From the NCBI RefSeq assembly GCF_003391395.1, contig NZ_CP024190.1:3100001-3164000 (forward strand): 64,000 nt of DNA. Direction: 5' to 3'. Both the position numbers and the translations under genes were made by a program. Below the pieces are notes generated by a model, which worked only from the letters and a program-made list of their open reading frames with translations, was not told where the DNA came from and did not search any database. The first letter of the stretch is position 1. Each line of letters begins with the position of its first letter. This DNA comes from Mycobacterium marinum. Its GTDB lineage: Bacteria > Actinomycetota > Actinomycetes > Mycobacteriales > Mycobacteriaceae. Positions 53,897 through 62,746 of this stretch are shown here, piece after piece.

Positions 53897-55629
53897 TGGC
53901 GCGGCTGTCCAGGGAGCGCTACGCACAGCTGTACGGTCCGACCACTGGCGATAGGATCCGGCTCGCAGATACCGATCTGCTGGTCGAAATCACCGAAGAC
54001 CGTTGCGGGGGGCCCGGACTGGCGGGGGACGAGGCGGTGTTCGGCGGCGGCAAGGTGCTGCGCGAGTCCATGGGCCAGGGGCGGGTCACGCGGGCCGAGG
54101 GCGCGCCCGACACCGTGATCACCGGCGCGGTAATCATTGACTACTGGGGAATCATCAAGGCGGATATCGGCATTCGTGACGGGCGCATCGTCGCAATCGG
54201 CAAGGCCGGCAACCCCAACATCATGTCGGGTATTCATCCCGACTTAGTGGTCGGACCGTCCACCGAGATCATTGGCGGAAACGGGCGCATCGTCACCGCG
54301 GGTGCGATCGACTGCCATGTGCACTTGATCTGTCCTCAGGTCATCGCCGAGGCCCTCGGTTCGGGTATCACCACCATCATCGGCGGCGGCACCGGCCCAG
54401 CGGAAGGCAGCAAGTCCACCACCGTCACGCCCGGGGCATGGCATCTGGCCAGGATGCTGGAAGCCCTCGATTCCTGGCCGGTCAACATCGCGTTGCTGGG
54501 CAAGGGCAACACCGTCAATCCCGACGCGTTGTGGGAGCAATTGCGTGGTGGGGCATCAGGTTTCAAGCTTCACGAAGACTGGGGTTCGTCACCGGCGGCG
54601 ATCGATGCGTGCCTGACCGTCGCCGATGCCGCCGGTGTTCAAGTCGCGTTACACTCCGACACTCTCAACGAGATGGGCTTCGTCGAGGACACGCTGGCCG
54701 CGATCGCCGGGCGATCCATTCACACCTACCACACCGAGGGAGCCGGAGGCGGGCACGCCCCCGACATCATCACCGTTGCGGCACATCCCAACGTGCTGCC
54801 CAGCTCCACCAATCCGACTCGCCCGCACACCGTCAACACCCTCGACGAGCACCTCGACATGTTGATGGTGTGCCATCACCTCAACCCACGGATTCCTGAA
54901 GATCTGGCATTTGCGGAGAGTCGGATTCGGCCATCCACCATCGCCGCCGAAGACCTGCTGCACGACATCGGAGCGATCTCGATGATCGGCAGTGACTCCC
55001 AGGCGATGGGCCGGGTCGGCGAGGTGGTGATGCGGACCTGGCAGACCGCGCATGTCATGAAGCAGCGCCGCGGCGCCTTGGAGGGCGACCCGTCGGGCCG
55101 CTATTCGGCCGATAACAATCGAGCACGGCGCTATGTCGCCAAATACACCATCTGCCCGGCCGTCGCGCACGGTCTCGACCACGAGGTCGGCTCGGTGGAG
55201 GTGGGAAAGCTCGCCGATCTGGTGTTGTGGGAGCCAGCCTTTTTCGGGGTACGCCCGCACGCGGTGGTCAAGGGTGGCGCCATCGCCTGGGCCGCGATGG
55301 GCGATGCGAACGCCTCGATACCCACGCCTCAGCCGGTGCTTCCGCGCCCGATGTTCGGCGCGTCGCCGGCCGTGGCAGCGGCGACCTCCGTGCATTTCGT
55401 CGCAGCACAGTCCATCGAGGCCGGTCTGGCAGATCAGATCGCCGTCGACCGCCGACTAGTTCCGGTGGCCGATGTCCGGGCCGTCGGTAAGGCCGACATG
55501 CCACTCAACGACGCACAGCCGCGCATCGAGGTCGACCCCGATACGTTCACCGTGCGTATCGATGGCGAGGTATGGGAGCAGCAGCCGGCCACCGAACTCC
55601 CCATGGCGCAACGGTATTTCTTGTTCTAG
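53896..55629 (+). CDS. ureC: Urease alpha subunit (catalytic)
   Basis: A 577-residue catalytic chain, full length. The di-nickel ligands are present: HVHLICPQ, the carbamylated lysine in GASGFKLHEDWG near residue 219, VALHSDTLNE, TYHTEGAGGGHAPD, and the aspartate in SMIGSDSQAMGRVGEV near 362. The active-site flap histidine/cysteine region MVCHHLNP near 321 is intact. It hydrolyses urea to ammonia and carbamate, supplying nitrogen and neutralising acid. All signs are of an active enzyme. Confidence 0.97.
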   Translation: MARLSRERYAQLYGPTTGDRIRLADTDLLVEITEDRCGGPGLAGDEAVFGGGKVLRESMGQGRVTRAEGAPDTVITGAVIIDYWGIIKADIGIRDGRIVAIGKAGNPNIMSGIHPDLVVGPSTEIIGGNGRIVTAGAIDCHVHLICPQVIAEALGSGITTIIGGGTGPAEGSKSTTVTPGAWHLARMLEALDSWPVNIALLGKGNTVNPDALWEQLRGGASGFKLHEDWGSSPAAIDACLTVADAAGVQVALHSDTLNEMGFVEDTLAAIAGRSIHTYHTEGAGGGHAPDIITVAAHPNVLPSSTNPTRPHTVNTLDEHLDMLMVCHHLNPRIPEDLAFAESRIRPSTIAAEDLLHDIGAISMIGSDSQAMGRVGEVVMRTWQTAHVMKQRRGALEGDPSGRYSADNNRARRYVAKYTICPAVAHGLDHEVGSVEVGKLADLVLWEPAFFGVRPHAVVKGGAIAWAAMGDANASIPTPQPVLPRPMFGASPAVAAATSVHFVAAQSIEAGLADQIAVDRRLVPVADVRAVGKADMPLNDAQPRIEVDPDTFTVRIDGEVWEQQPATELPMAQRYFLF

Positions 55630-56264
55630 TGACCACGCTCGCGATGCTCCTCACCCTGGCCGATTCTCGGCTACCCACCGGTGCCCACGTGCACTCCGGC
55701 GGCGTCGAGGAGGCCATCACCGCCGGCTTGGTGACCAACCTGTCAAGCCTGGAGGCGTTTCTCAAGCGACGCATCCGCAGCCACGGCCTGGTCACCGCGT
55801 CCATCGCTGCCGCTGTGCAGCGAGGCGATCTGGCCCCCGATGGCGCAGATCGGGAAACCGACGCCCGCACACCTTCGCCCGCGGCGCGGGATGCCTCACG
55901 TAGCCAGGGACGAGGGCTGGTGCGTCTGGCTCGGGCGATCTGGCCGGAAGCGGACTGGGACGCCCTCGGCGCAAAACCCCATCTGGCGGTGGCTGCAGGC
56001 CGAGTGGGAGCGCTGGCGGGGCTAACCCCCGAACACCTTGCCCTGCAACTTGTCTACACCACGATGACCGGCTCGGCTACCGCCGCCCAGCGGCTGCTCG
56101 CGCTGGATCCCACCGACGTGGCCGTGCTCACGTTCCAGCTCTCTGAGCTGTGCACGACTACCGCCGCTGAAGCGGTAATCGGACTGGCCGATTTGTCCGA
56201 CCCACTGCTCGATACGCTGGCGCAACATCACGCCGAACGCGAGCGGCCCTTGTTCGCCTCATGA
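55629..56264 (+). CDS. ureF: Urease accessory protein UreF
   Basis: A 211-residue UreF, which with UreD and UreG activates the apo-urease and gates GTP-driven nickel delivery. It has the family start LLTLADSRLPTGAHVHSGGVEEAI and the C-terminal LSDPLLDTLAQHHAERERPLF. GTG 55629 overlaps the last base of the ureC stop (TAGTG), so the upstream extension within ureC is not used. There is no ureE in the cluster, as in M. tuberculosis. Confidence 0.94.
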   Translation: MTTLAMLLTLADSRLPTGAHVHSGGVEEAITAGLVTNLSSLEAFLKRRIRSHGLVTASIAAAVQRGDLAPDGADRETDARTPSPAARDASRSQGRGLVRLARAIWPEADWDALGAKPHLAVAAGRVGALAGLTPEHLALQLVYTTMTGSATAAQRLLALDPTDVAVLTFQLSELCTTTAAEAVIGLADLSDPLLDTLAQHHAERERPLFAS

Positions 56265-56274
56265 AAGGTATTGC

Positions 56275-56946
56275 ATGGCCAAGCATTCCCATGATCACAC
56301 CCACGACCATCACGACCGGCCACGGCGGGTTCGAAAGCCGGGGGAGCCGTTGCGGATCGGGGTCGGGGGCCCAGTTGGATCCGGCAAGACCGCACTGGTG
56401 GCGGCGATATGTCGGCAGTTGCGAGACGAGCTGTCCCTCGCGGTGCTGACCAATGACATCTACACCACCGAGGACGCCGACTTTCTGCGCAAGCATGCGG
56501 TATTGGCGGACAGCCGGATAACCGCGGTGCAAACCGGTGGCTGTCCGCACACCGCGATCCGCGACGACATCACCGCCAACCTGGATGCGATCGACGACTT
56601 GATCGCCGCACACGACGCGCTGGACTTGATCTTGGTCGAATCCGGTGGTGACAACCTCACCGCCACCTTCTCGTCGGGCCTGGTGGATGTGCAGATCTTC
56701 GTCATCGATGTAGCCGGCGGCGACAAGGTTCCCCGCAAGGGCGGGCCCGGTGTGACCTTTTCAGACTTGTTGGTGGTCAACAAGACCGATCTGGCCCCGT
56801 TGGTGGGCGCCGATCTGAAGGTGATGGCTCGCGACGCCGAAGCGGTACGCGACGGACGTCCGACCGTGTTGCAGTCGTTGACCGAGGACCCCGCCGCGAC
56901 GAAGGTACTGGACTGGGTGCGTAGTCAGTTGGCCGCCGCAGGCTGA
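56275..56946 (+). CDS. ureG: Urease accessory GTPase UreG
   Basis: A 223-residue SIMIBI-class GTPase. The P-loop is GGPVGSGKTAL near residue 34, the invariant metal motif is GCPHTAIRDD (CPH), and the specificity motif is VNKTDLAP. The first 20 residues are histidine-rich (AKHSHDHTHDHHD), a nickel-binding tail that can compensate for the missing UreE. It powers nickel insertion into UreC. It lies 10 bp after ureF and overlaps ureD by one base. Confidence 0.96.
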   Translation: MAKHSHDHTHDHHDRPRRVRKPGEPLRIGVGGPVGSGKTALVAAICRQLRDELSLAVLTNDIYTTEDADFLRKHAVLADSRITAVQTGGCPHTAIRDDITANLDAIDDLIAAHDALDLILVESGGDNLTATFSSGLVDVQIFVIDVAGGDKVPRKGGPGVTFSDLLVVNKTDLAPLVGADLKVMARDAEAVRDGRPTVLQSLTEDPAATKVLDWVRSQLAAAG

Positions 56947-57590
56947 TGCACTCCGAGGTTCTGCTGGTTGCATCGCGAAACCGGCTGCCGCGCATCCGAT
57001 GCCGGGGCGGCATTGCGGCCCGTTGCACCGCGGCCGACACGGTGTTTCTGGTGTCGGCTGCGGCAACGCCGCTAGGGGGCGACAGCTTCGACCTCCAGAT
57101 CATCGTTGAGGAGGGGGCGTCGCTGCGATTGCGAAGTGCGGCCGCGGCCGTGGTGTTGCCCGGCGCACAGACCATGACTTCCCGAGCCCGCTGGAAAATC
57201 GAGGTCGCCGGGGAGCTGGATGTGGACCTCGAGCCGACAATCGTCGCCGCTGCCGCCCGGCATCTGTCGTCTGTCACGGTGCAGTTGGATGGCGCTAGCC
57301 GGGTCCGTCTGCGCGAACGCATCCAGATCGGCAGATGCGGTGAGCGGGAAGGATTCTGGTCGGGATCGCTGCATGCGGACCTGGACGGTCGTCCGATGCT
57401 GCGACACCGGATGGAACTGGGCGCTGGATCACTGGCCGATGACGTGATTTGCGCTCCCCGTGCGACGGTCAGCGAATTACGCTACCCCACAGGGGAGTTC
57501 ACTGATGCAATCGAGGCCGGTTCGACAGTGCTGCAGCTCGCCGAGGGCGGAACTCTTAGTACGTGGCAAGCGGAACGGTTGATCGGCTAG
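56946..57590 (+). CDS. ureD: Urease accessory protein UreD
   Basis: A 214-residue UreD (UreH), the scaffold that docks UreF-UreG on urease. It is divergent, as in M. tuberculosis, but shows the family pattern FLVSAAATPLGGDSF, a block LRLRSAAAAVVLPG, and WSGSLHADLDGRPMLRHRMELG. ATG 56946 overlaps the ureG stop. It is the last gene of the ureABCFGD operon and is followed by a short tandem repeat. Confidence 0.9.
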   Translation: MHSEVLLVASRNRLPRIRCRGGIAARCTAADTVFLVSAAATPLGGDSFDLQIIVEEGASLRLRSAAAAVVLPGAQTMTSRARWKIEVAGELDVDLEPTIVAAAARHLSSVTVQLDGASRVRLRERIQIGRCGEREGFWSGSLHADLDGRPMLRHRMELGAGSLADDVICAPRATVSELRYPTGEFTDAIEAGSTVLQLAEGGTLSTWQAERLIG

Positions 57591-57622
57591 CGGTCATTGC
57601 GGTCATTGCGGTCATTGCGGTC
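57591..57622 (+). repeat. Short tandem repeat, CGGTCATTG x 3.5
   Basis: CGGTCATTG is repeated three times without change and then partly (CGGTCA), immediately after the ureD stop. A 9-bp unit keeps no reading frame constraint here because it is outside genes. It may vary in copy number between strains. Confidence 0.8.
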
Positions 57623-57678
57623 ACCGGGCGCCGCGGAGTCGGATAGTCACGCTGCGAGTCGGCCGCGACCATACCGGC

Positions 57679-59064
57679 CTAGCTGGCTTGTCGCGCCTCG
57701 GTGCTCTGCGCCTCGGAAGCCAACTCGGCCAGCTGCTCCAGCCGCGTCCGGGCGAAAGCCTGCTGTTCGGTGATGGTCAGTTGACCACGCCGGGTGCTCA
57801 GGAAGGTCACCGTCCACGACAACAGCGTGCTGACCTTGGTCTTGAACCCGACCAGGTACACCAGGTGCAGGACCAGCCAGGCCAGCCAAGCGATGAAGCC
57901 GCTGATCTCCACTGGACCGATCTTGGCCACCGCGGAAAAACGCGACACCGTGGCCATGGAGCCCTTGTCGAAGTACTGGAACGGCTCGCGTTCCGCAGCG
58001 TTGGCACCGGCCAGCTCGGACTTGATCGTGGTGGCGACGTACTTCGCGCCCTGGATGGCGCCCTGGGCTACCCCGGGCACGCCCTCGACCGCAGCCATGT
58101 CGCCGATGACGAACACGTTGGGGTGTCCCGGGACCGACAAGTCGGGCAGCACCTGGACCCGGCCGGCTCGATCGAGCTCAACCTCGGACTGCTCGGCAAG
58201 GTCCCGGCCCAACCGGCTGGCCTGGACACCGGCGGACCACACTTTGCACGCGGATTCGATGCGCCGGATGGTGCCGTCGGAATCCTTCACGGTAATGCCG
58301 TTGCGGTCGACGTCGGTGACCATCGCGCCGAGCTGGATTTCCACCCCCAGCTTCTGCAGCCGTGCCGCCGCCCGCTCACCCAACTTGTCGCCAAACGGCG
58401 GCAGCACCGCCGGAGCGGCATCGAGCAGAATCACCCGCGCCCGGGTGGAGTCGATGTGGCGGAACGCGCCCTTCAACGTGTGCTCGGCCAATTCGGCTAT
58501 CTGCCCGGCCATTTCGACACCGGTGGGTCCGGCCCCGACGACTGTGAACGTCAGCAGTTTGGCCCGTCGTTCCGCATCACGCGACCGTTCGGCCTGTTCG
58601 AAGGCGCTCAGGATCCGTCCGCGTAGTTCCAGCGCGTCATCGATCGACTTCATGCCAGGTGCGAACTCGGCGAAGTGGTCGTTGCCGAAGTAGGACTGGC
58701 CCGCGCCCGCGGCGACGATCAGGGTGTCGTATGGGGTTTCGTAGGTGTGACCGAGCAAGTCCGACACGACGGATTGCTTGGCCAGGTCGATGTGGGTCAC
58801 GTTGCCCAGCAGCACCTGCGCGTTGCGTTGCCGGCGCAGGACCACGCGTGTCGGCGGCGCGATGTCACCTTCGGAGATGATTCCGGTAGCCACTTGGTAG
58901 AGCAGCGGCTGGAACAGGTGGTGGGTGGTGCGAGCAATCAGCTTGATATCGACGTCGGCACGCTTGAGCTTCTTTGCCGCGTTGAGTCCGCCGAAGCCAG
59001 ATCCGATGATGACAACACGATGGCGCGGACGTGCTTGTGCTGTGGTTTCTGGCTGGGGGCTCAT
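57679..59064 (-). CDS. ndh: Type II NADH:quinone dehydrogenase Ndh
   Basis: A 461-residue NDH-2 that passes electrons from NADH to menaquinone without pumping protons. The FAD motif VVIIGSGFGGLNAAKKLKR is near residue 17 and the NADH motif VVGAGPTGVEMAGQIAEL near 177. The C-terminal amphipathic/hydrophobic stretch FIAWLAWLVLHLVYLVGFKT (residues ~385-405) attaches it to the membrane. It is the Rv1854c type, the main NDH-2 in M. tuberculosis and the locus of some isoniazid-resistance mutations. ATG 59064 follows CAGGAG. A distant relative, the Rv1812c orthologue, lies at 10.2-11.4 kb. Confidence 0.95.
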   Translation of the reverse strand: MSPQPETTAQARPRHRVVIIGSGFGGLNAAKKLKRADVDIKLIARTTHHLFQPLLYQVATGIISEGDIAPPTRVVLRRQRNAQVLLGNVTHIDLAKQSVVSDLLGHTYETPYDTLIVAAGAGQSYFGNDHFAEFAPGMKSIDDALELRGRILSAFEQAERSRDAERRAKLLTFTVVGAGPTGVEMAGQIAELAEHTLKGAFRHIDSTRARVILLDAAPAVLPPFGDKLGERAAARLQKLGVEIQLGAMVTDVDRNGITVKDSDGTIRRIESACKVWSAGVQASRLGRDLAEQSEVELDRAGRVQVLPDLSVPGHPNVFVIGDMAAVEGVPGVAQGAIQGAKYVATTIKSELAGANAAEREPFQYFDKGSMATVSRFSAVAKIGPVEISGFIAWLAWLVLHLVYLVGFKTKVSTLLSWTVTFLSTRRGQLTITEQQAFARTRLEQLAELASEAQSTEARQAS

Positions 59065-59227
59065 GTGACGCTGCTCCTGACGGATCTCCTGACGGGCGCA
59101 CTGCAGTTAGCTACACGCTAGTCAAACCAGGCCCGCAAGCCCAACTCGTGAGCATGTGTAATTAGCCACACCGGCGCAACCGGATCCGCCCTCCCACCGG
59201 CGGCTCATCGCACAAACCCTGAGCGGC

Positions 59228-60151
59228 CTACCCGGTCAATAGCGGGCGCAGTGCCTCGGCAACGGTGGTGATCAGGCCGGGGGAGTGGCCGTGCGCGGAG
59301 AGGTTCATGATCACGCCGTCAATGCCGGTGTCGAGCACTTTGGTTTGCACCTGATCGGCGATCTGTGCCGGGCTGCCGGTCACCATGCGCCTGCTCGTCT
59401 CCGCGGGAGGGCGCTCCACCTTGGCCTTCTCGTCGACCACCACCGTGAGCATCACACTGGTTTCCAGTGTTGATGGATCCCGCCCCGCTTCCTCGCATCG
59501 GGCGGCGACGGCATCCATCTTGCGAGGCAATTCATCCAGCGCCGCGACGATGTTGAGATGATCGGCCCAGTGGGCGGCGATGCGGAAGGTCTTCTTCTCA
59601 CCCCCGCCGCCGATCAAGATCGGGATGCGGTCACGGTAACGGGGTTCGGCCATCGCCGATTCGGCTTGGTACCAACTCCCGGAGAAGGTCGGACGCTCAC
59701 CCTTGATCATCGGATCAAGAATCTGCAACGCCTCCTCGAGCCGATTGAATCGGTCGGTGAAGGTGCCGAACTCGTAGCCGAGCTGGCGGTGTTCGAGTTC
59801 AAACCATCCAGCGCCGATGCCGAGGACCGCACGTCCGGCACTGACCACATCCAGCGTCGTGATGATCTTTGCCAACAACGCGGGGTTACGGTACGTATTG
59901 CCGGTCACCAGGGTGCCCAGTTGCAGCCGCTCGGTAGCGGTGGCCAGCGCGCCCAGGGCGGTGTAGGCCTCCAGCATGGGCTGGTCCGGTGTCCCCAACA
60001 TCGGCAGTTGATAGAAATGGTCCATCAAGAAAAGCGAGTCGAAGCCGGCCGCCTCGGCCTCGCGCGCCTGCGCGATGACTGACGGAAAGAGCTTGTCGAC
60101 GCCGGTACCGTAGGAGAAACTCGGGATCTGGAAACCAAGCCGGATAGCCAC
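59228..60151 (-). CDS. LLM-class F420-dependent oxidoreductase (Rv1855c orthologue)
   Basis: A 307-residue luciferase-like monooxygenase-fold protein, the same length as Rv1855c. It shows the fold's markers LMDHFYQLPMLGTPDQPMLEAYTALGALA, RLQLGTLVTGNTYRNPALLAK, GRAVLGIGAGWFELEH and PILIGGGGEKKTF. Mycobacterial members of this family use coenzyme F420. The start is GTG 60151. The substrate is unknown. Confidence 0.88.
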   Translation of the reverse strand: MAIRLGFQIPSFSYGTGVDKLFPSVIAQAREAEAAGFDSLFLMDHFYQLPMLGTPDQPMLEAYTALGALATATERLQLGTLVTGNTYRNPALLAKIITTLDVVSAGRAVLGIGAGWFELEHRQLGYEFGTFTDRFNRLEEALQILDPMIKGERPTFSGSWYQAESAMAEPRYRDRIPILIGGGGEKKTFRIAAHWADHLNIVAALDELPRKMDAVAARCEEAGRDPSTLETSVMLTVVVDEKAKVERPPAETSRRMVTGSPAQIADQVQTKVLDTGIDGVIMNLSAHGHSPGLITTVAEALRPLLTG

Positions 60152-60201
60152 GGGCTCTACCGTAGCGACCGGCTCCGAAAAGCCAAGAGAACCGAATTGC
60201 C

Positions 60202-60879
60202 TCAGGCGAAGTGAGCGAGCGCGCCGTGGCTCACATGAAGCGTCTGGCCGGTGATGTGCCGAGCCGCCGGGGTGGTGAGAAACAGCGCCAGCCGGGCGAT
60301 CTCCGCGGCCACCGGAGCCGGCGTGCGCGACAACCCTTCATAACCCGCCTGCACACTGCGTCCGCAAGCCACGGCGTTGACCGTGATGCCGCGGGTGCCG
60401 TAGATCTCGGCTTGCCCGGCGACCCAATTCGACAGGGCACCCTTGATCGCCGCGTCGACGCTGCCCGCTGGTGGGTTCTCCGCCACCACGCTGATGATCG
60501 AACCGCCAGATCGCAGATGGTCGCCGACACACTGCACGGTCAACACCGCCGAGAGCACGGTGGTGTCCAGTGCATTGCGCCACGCCGTGGCGGTGTCCGC
60601 CAGCGAGTAGGTGCGCGGATCGCCGGCATCCCAGGTCGGCGCCGGCACGTTGACGATGGTGTCCAGATGGTGGGGGAACAACCCGCGCACCTCTGCCAGG
60701 CTGGCCGGATTGGTGATGTCGCAGGCGATCGCATCTGCGTCGAGTTCCTTGGCGACCACCTCGAGATCGTCGCGCCGGGCGCCGACAAGAGTCACTTTGT
60801 GACCGTCGTCGCGAAAGCCCTCGGCTACTGTGCGTCCCAGATCGGTGTCGCCGCCGGTGACCAGCACCTCCACTGCCAT
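60202..60879 (-). CDS. Atypical short-chain dehydrogenase/reductase (Rv1856c orthologue)
   Basis: A 225-residue SDR-fold protein. The N-terminal VLVTGGDTDLGRTVAEGF fits a Rossmann dinucleotide site, with a basic GARRDD turn suggesting NADP(H). The usual Y-x3-K catalytic pair is not complete: where tyrosine is expected the sequence reads SVDAAIKGAL, with aspartate four residues before the lysine. The late block ITGQTLHVSHG is normal for the family. ATG 60879 follows GAGGAGG. It may be a non-catalytic or altered SDR. It is on the same strand as the F420-type gene, 50 bp apart. Confidence 0.86.
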   Translation of the reverse strand: MAVEVLVTGGDTDLGRTVAEGFRDDGHKVTLVGARRDDLEVVAKELDADAIACDITNPASLAEVRGLFPHHLDTIVNVPAPTWDAGDPRTYSLADTATAWRNALDTTVLSAVLTVQCVGDHLRSGGSIISVVAENPPAGSVDAAIKGALSNWVAGQAEIYGTRGITVNAVACGRSVQAGYEGLSRTPAPVAAEIARLALFLTTPAARHITGQTLHVSHGALAHFA

Positions 60880-61165
60880 GACCTCCTCGTGTTCACCGTT
60901 GAACCCAGACCCTGGCACTTCACCAGCGTTTATGTTTCCACTCGGCGCGTTGAAAACATCGTCCCGATGGTCACACACCACAGGATTGTTGCCTGGGATC
61001 TCAGCATGTTATGGCATCAATCCGCACCCATGTTACTGGACAGTAGCAATTTGACGAAACTCCGCGCGGTCGCGCCGAGCAGATGATTTGGGTAACGATT
61101 CGTCAGCAACGGACCCGCCCGTTCTCGCTGGCAGAAACCTCCGAGGTCGCTGCTAGGTTTGACCG

Positions 61166-61930
61166 GTGACTCGGGTCGGGATGCTGGCCGGCATGGTGTC
61201 GGCGCTGCTGGTCTGGGTGGTGGGCTGCGGTTCGCCGTCACGGCCGGCCGAAGGTGCTCGCTCAATCACGATTTTTGCCGCGGCATCGCTGAAGACCGCC
61301 TTCACCCAGATAGGTGAACGGTTCAAGACCGCCAACCCGGGCGTCGGTGTCGAGCTCGATTTCGCCGGTTCCTCCGAGTTGGCCACCCAACTCACCCAGG
61401 GCGCCACCGCGGACGTCTTCGCCTCAGCGGACACCGCTCAGATGGACACGGTCGCCAAAGCCGGTCTGCTCGCCGCGGATCCGACGAACTTCGCCTCCAA
61501 CACACTGGTCATCGTCACCGCGCCGGGCAATCCGAAGCACGTCGGATCGTTCGCCGACCTCTCTCGATCGGATCTAACCGTTGTGGTCTGCCAGCAGCAG
61601 GTGCCCTGTGGCGCGGCCACGCAGCGCATCGAAGACGGCACCGGGGTCCACCTCAACCCGGTTAGTGAAGAACTCAGCGTTACCGATGTCCTCAACAAGG
61701 TCACGACCGGACAGTCCGACGCCGCGCTGGTCTACCTCACCGATGCGATGAGCGCGGGAAGCACGGTGAGCACTATCAAGTTTCCCCAGGCCGCACCCGC
61801 GGTGAACGTCTATCCCATCGCGGTGCTCAGCAACGCCCCCCAACCGGGGCTGGCACGTAAATTCGTCGACATGGTCACGGCCGAGACAGGACGCCGCATC
61901 CTGGATCGGTCTGGTTTCGCCAAGCCCTGA
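61166..61930 (+). CDS. modA: Molybdate-binding lipoprotein ModA
   Basis: A 254-residue periplasmic-type binding lipoprotein. The signal peptide ends in a lipobox LVWVVGC (Cys21), so it is lipid-anchored. The mature part has the ModA pattern ITIFAAASLKTAFTQIGERF, FAGSSELATQLTQGATADVFASAD and VTDVLNKVTTGQSDAALVYLTDA. It captures molybdate or tungstate for the ABC importer. TAGGTT at 61154-61159 lies at -12 to -7 from GTG 61166, the spacing of a leaderless promoter. modB follows after nine bases. Confidence 0.94.
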   Translation: MTRVGMLAGMVSALLVWVVGCGSPSRPAEGARSITIFAAASLKTAFTQIGERFKTANPGVGVELDFAGSSELATQLTQGATADVFASADTAQMDTVAKAGLLAADPTNFASNTLVIVTAPGNPKHVGSFADLSRSDLTVVVCQQQVPCGAATQRIEDGTGVHLNPVSEELSVTDVLNKVTTGQSDAALVYLTDAMSAGSTVSTIKFPQAAPAVNVYPIAVLSNAPQPGLARKFVDMVTAETGRRILDRSGFAKP

Positions 61931-61939
61931 CGAGCCGAC

Positions 61940-62734
61940 ATGCACGGACCAACGGAGCTGCCCCGCTGGGTTTACCTGCCCGCTACCGCGGGGATGGGTT
62001 TGGTGATTCTGCCGCTGGTCGCGATGGCGGCCAAGGTCGATTGGCCGAATTTCTGGTCCCTGATCACCAGCACGTCGTCTCGGACGGCACTCGTGCTGAG
62101 CTTGAAGACCGCCTCGGCGAGCACCGCGCTATGCGTACTCCTGGGCGTGCCGATGGCGCTGGTCCTGGCCCGTAGCCGGGCGCGGCTCATGCGGCTGATG
62201 CGGCCGCTGATCCTGCTGCCGCTGGTGCTGCCACCGGTAGTGGGGGGTATCGCGCTGCTCTACGCATTCGGCCGACTTGGCCTGATCGGGCGTTACCTAG
62301 AGGCGGGCGGTATCACGATCGCGTTCAGCACGACGGCCGTGGTGCTGGCGCAGACGTTCGTCTCGCTGCCATTCCTGGTGGTATCGCTCGAGGGAGCGGC
62401 GCGCACCGCGGGCGCGGACTATGAAGTTGTCGCGGCGACGCTGGGAGCGCGGCCCAGCGCGGTCTGGTGGAAGGTCACGCTGCCGCTACTGATGCCGGGT
62501 CTGGTGTCCGGTGCTGTGCTCGCCTTCGCCCGGTCGCTGGGGGAGTTCGGCGCAACCTTGACTTTCGCCGGATCCCGCCAAGGTGTCACCCGCACGCTGC
62601 CGCTCGAGATCTACCTGCAGCGGGTGAATGATCCCGACGCGGCGATCGCATTGTCACTGCTGCTGGTCGCGGTGGCCGCGCTGGTGGTTCTGAGCCTGGG
62701 GGCGCGCCGATTGACCGGCGGCCAGGCGGGGTAG
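61940..62734 (+). CDS. modB: Molybdate ABC transporter permease ModB
   Basis: A 264-residue permease, the exact length of Rv1858. Five or six membrane helices are visible, with the coupling-helix motif EGAARTAGADYEVVAATLGARPSAVWWKVTLPLLMPGLVSGAVLAFARSLGEFG (EAA loop, near residues 150-200, quoted here only in part by position) facing the ATPase. It forms the channel for ModA-delivered molybdate. The partner ATPase gene modC is not the next gene here; the adjacent gene is a convergent methyltransferase. The ATPase must lie beyond the window or elsewhere. Confidence 0.94.
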   Translation: MHGPTELPRWVYLPATAGMGLVILPLVAMAAKVDWPNFWSLITSTSSRTALVLSLKTASASTALCVLLGVPMALVLARSRARLMRLMRPLILLPLVLPPVVGGIALLYAFGRLGLIGRYLEAGGITIAFSTTAVVLAQTFVSLPFLVVSLEGAARTAGADYEVVAATLGARPSAVWWKVTLPLLMPGLVSGAVLAFARSLGEFGATLTFAGSRQGVTRTLPLEIYLQRVNDPDAAIALSLLLVAVAALVVLSLGARRLTGGQAG

Positions 62735-62746
62735 CTTCGGGGTGGG

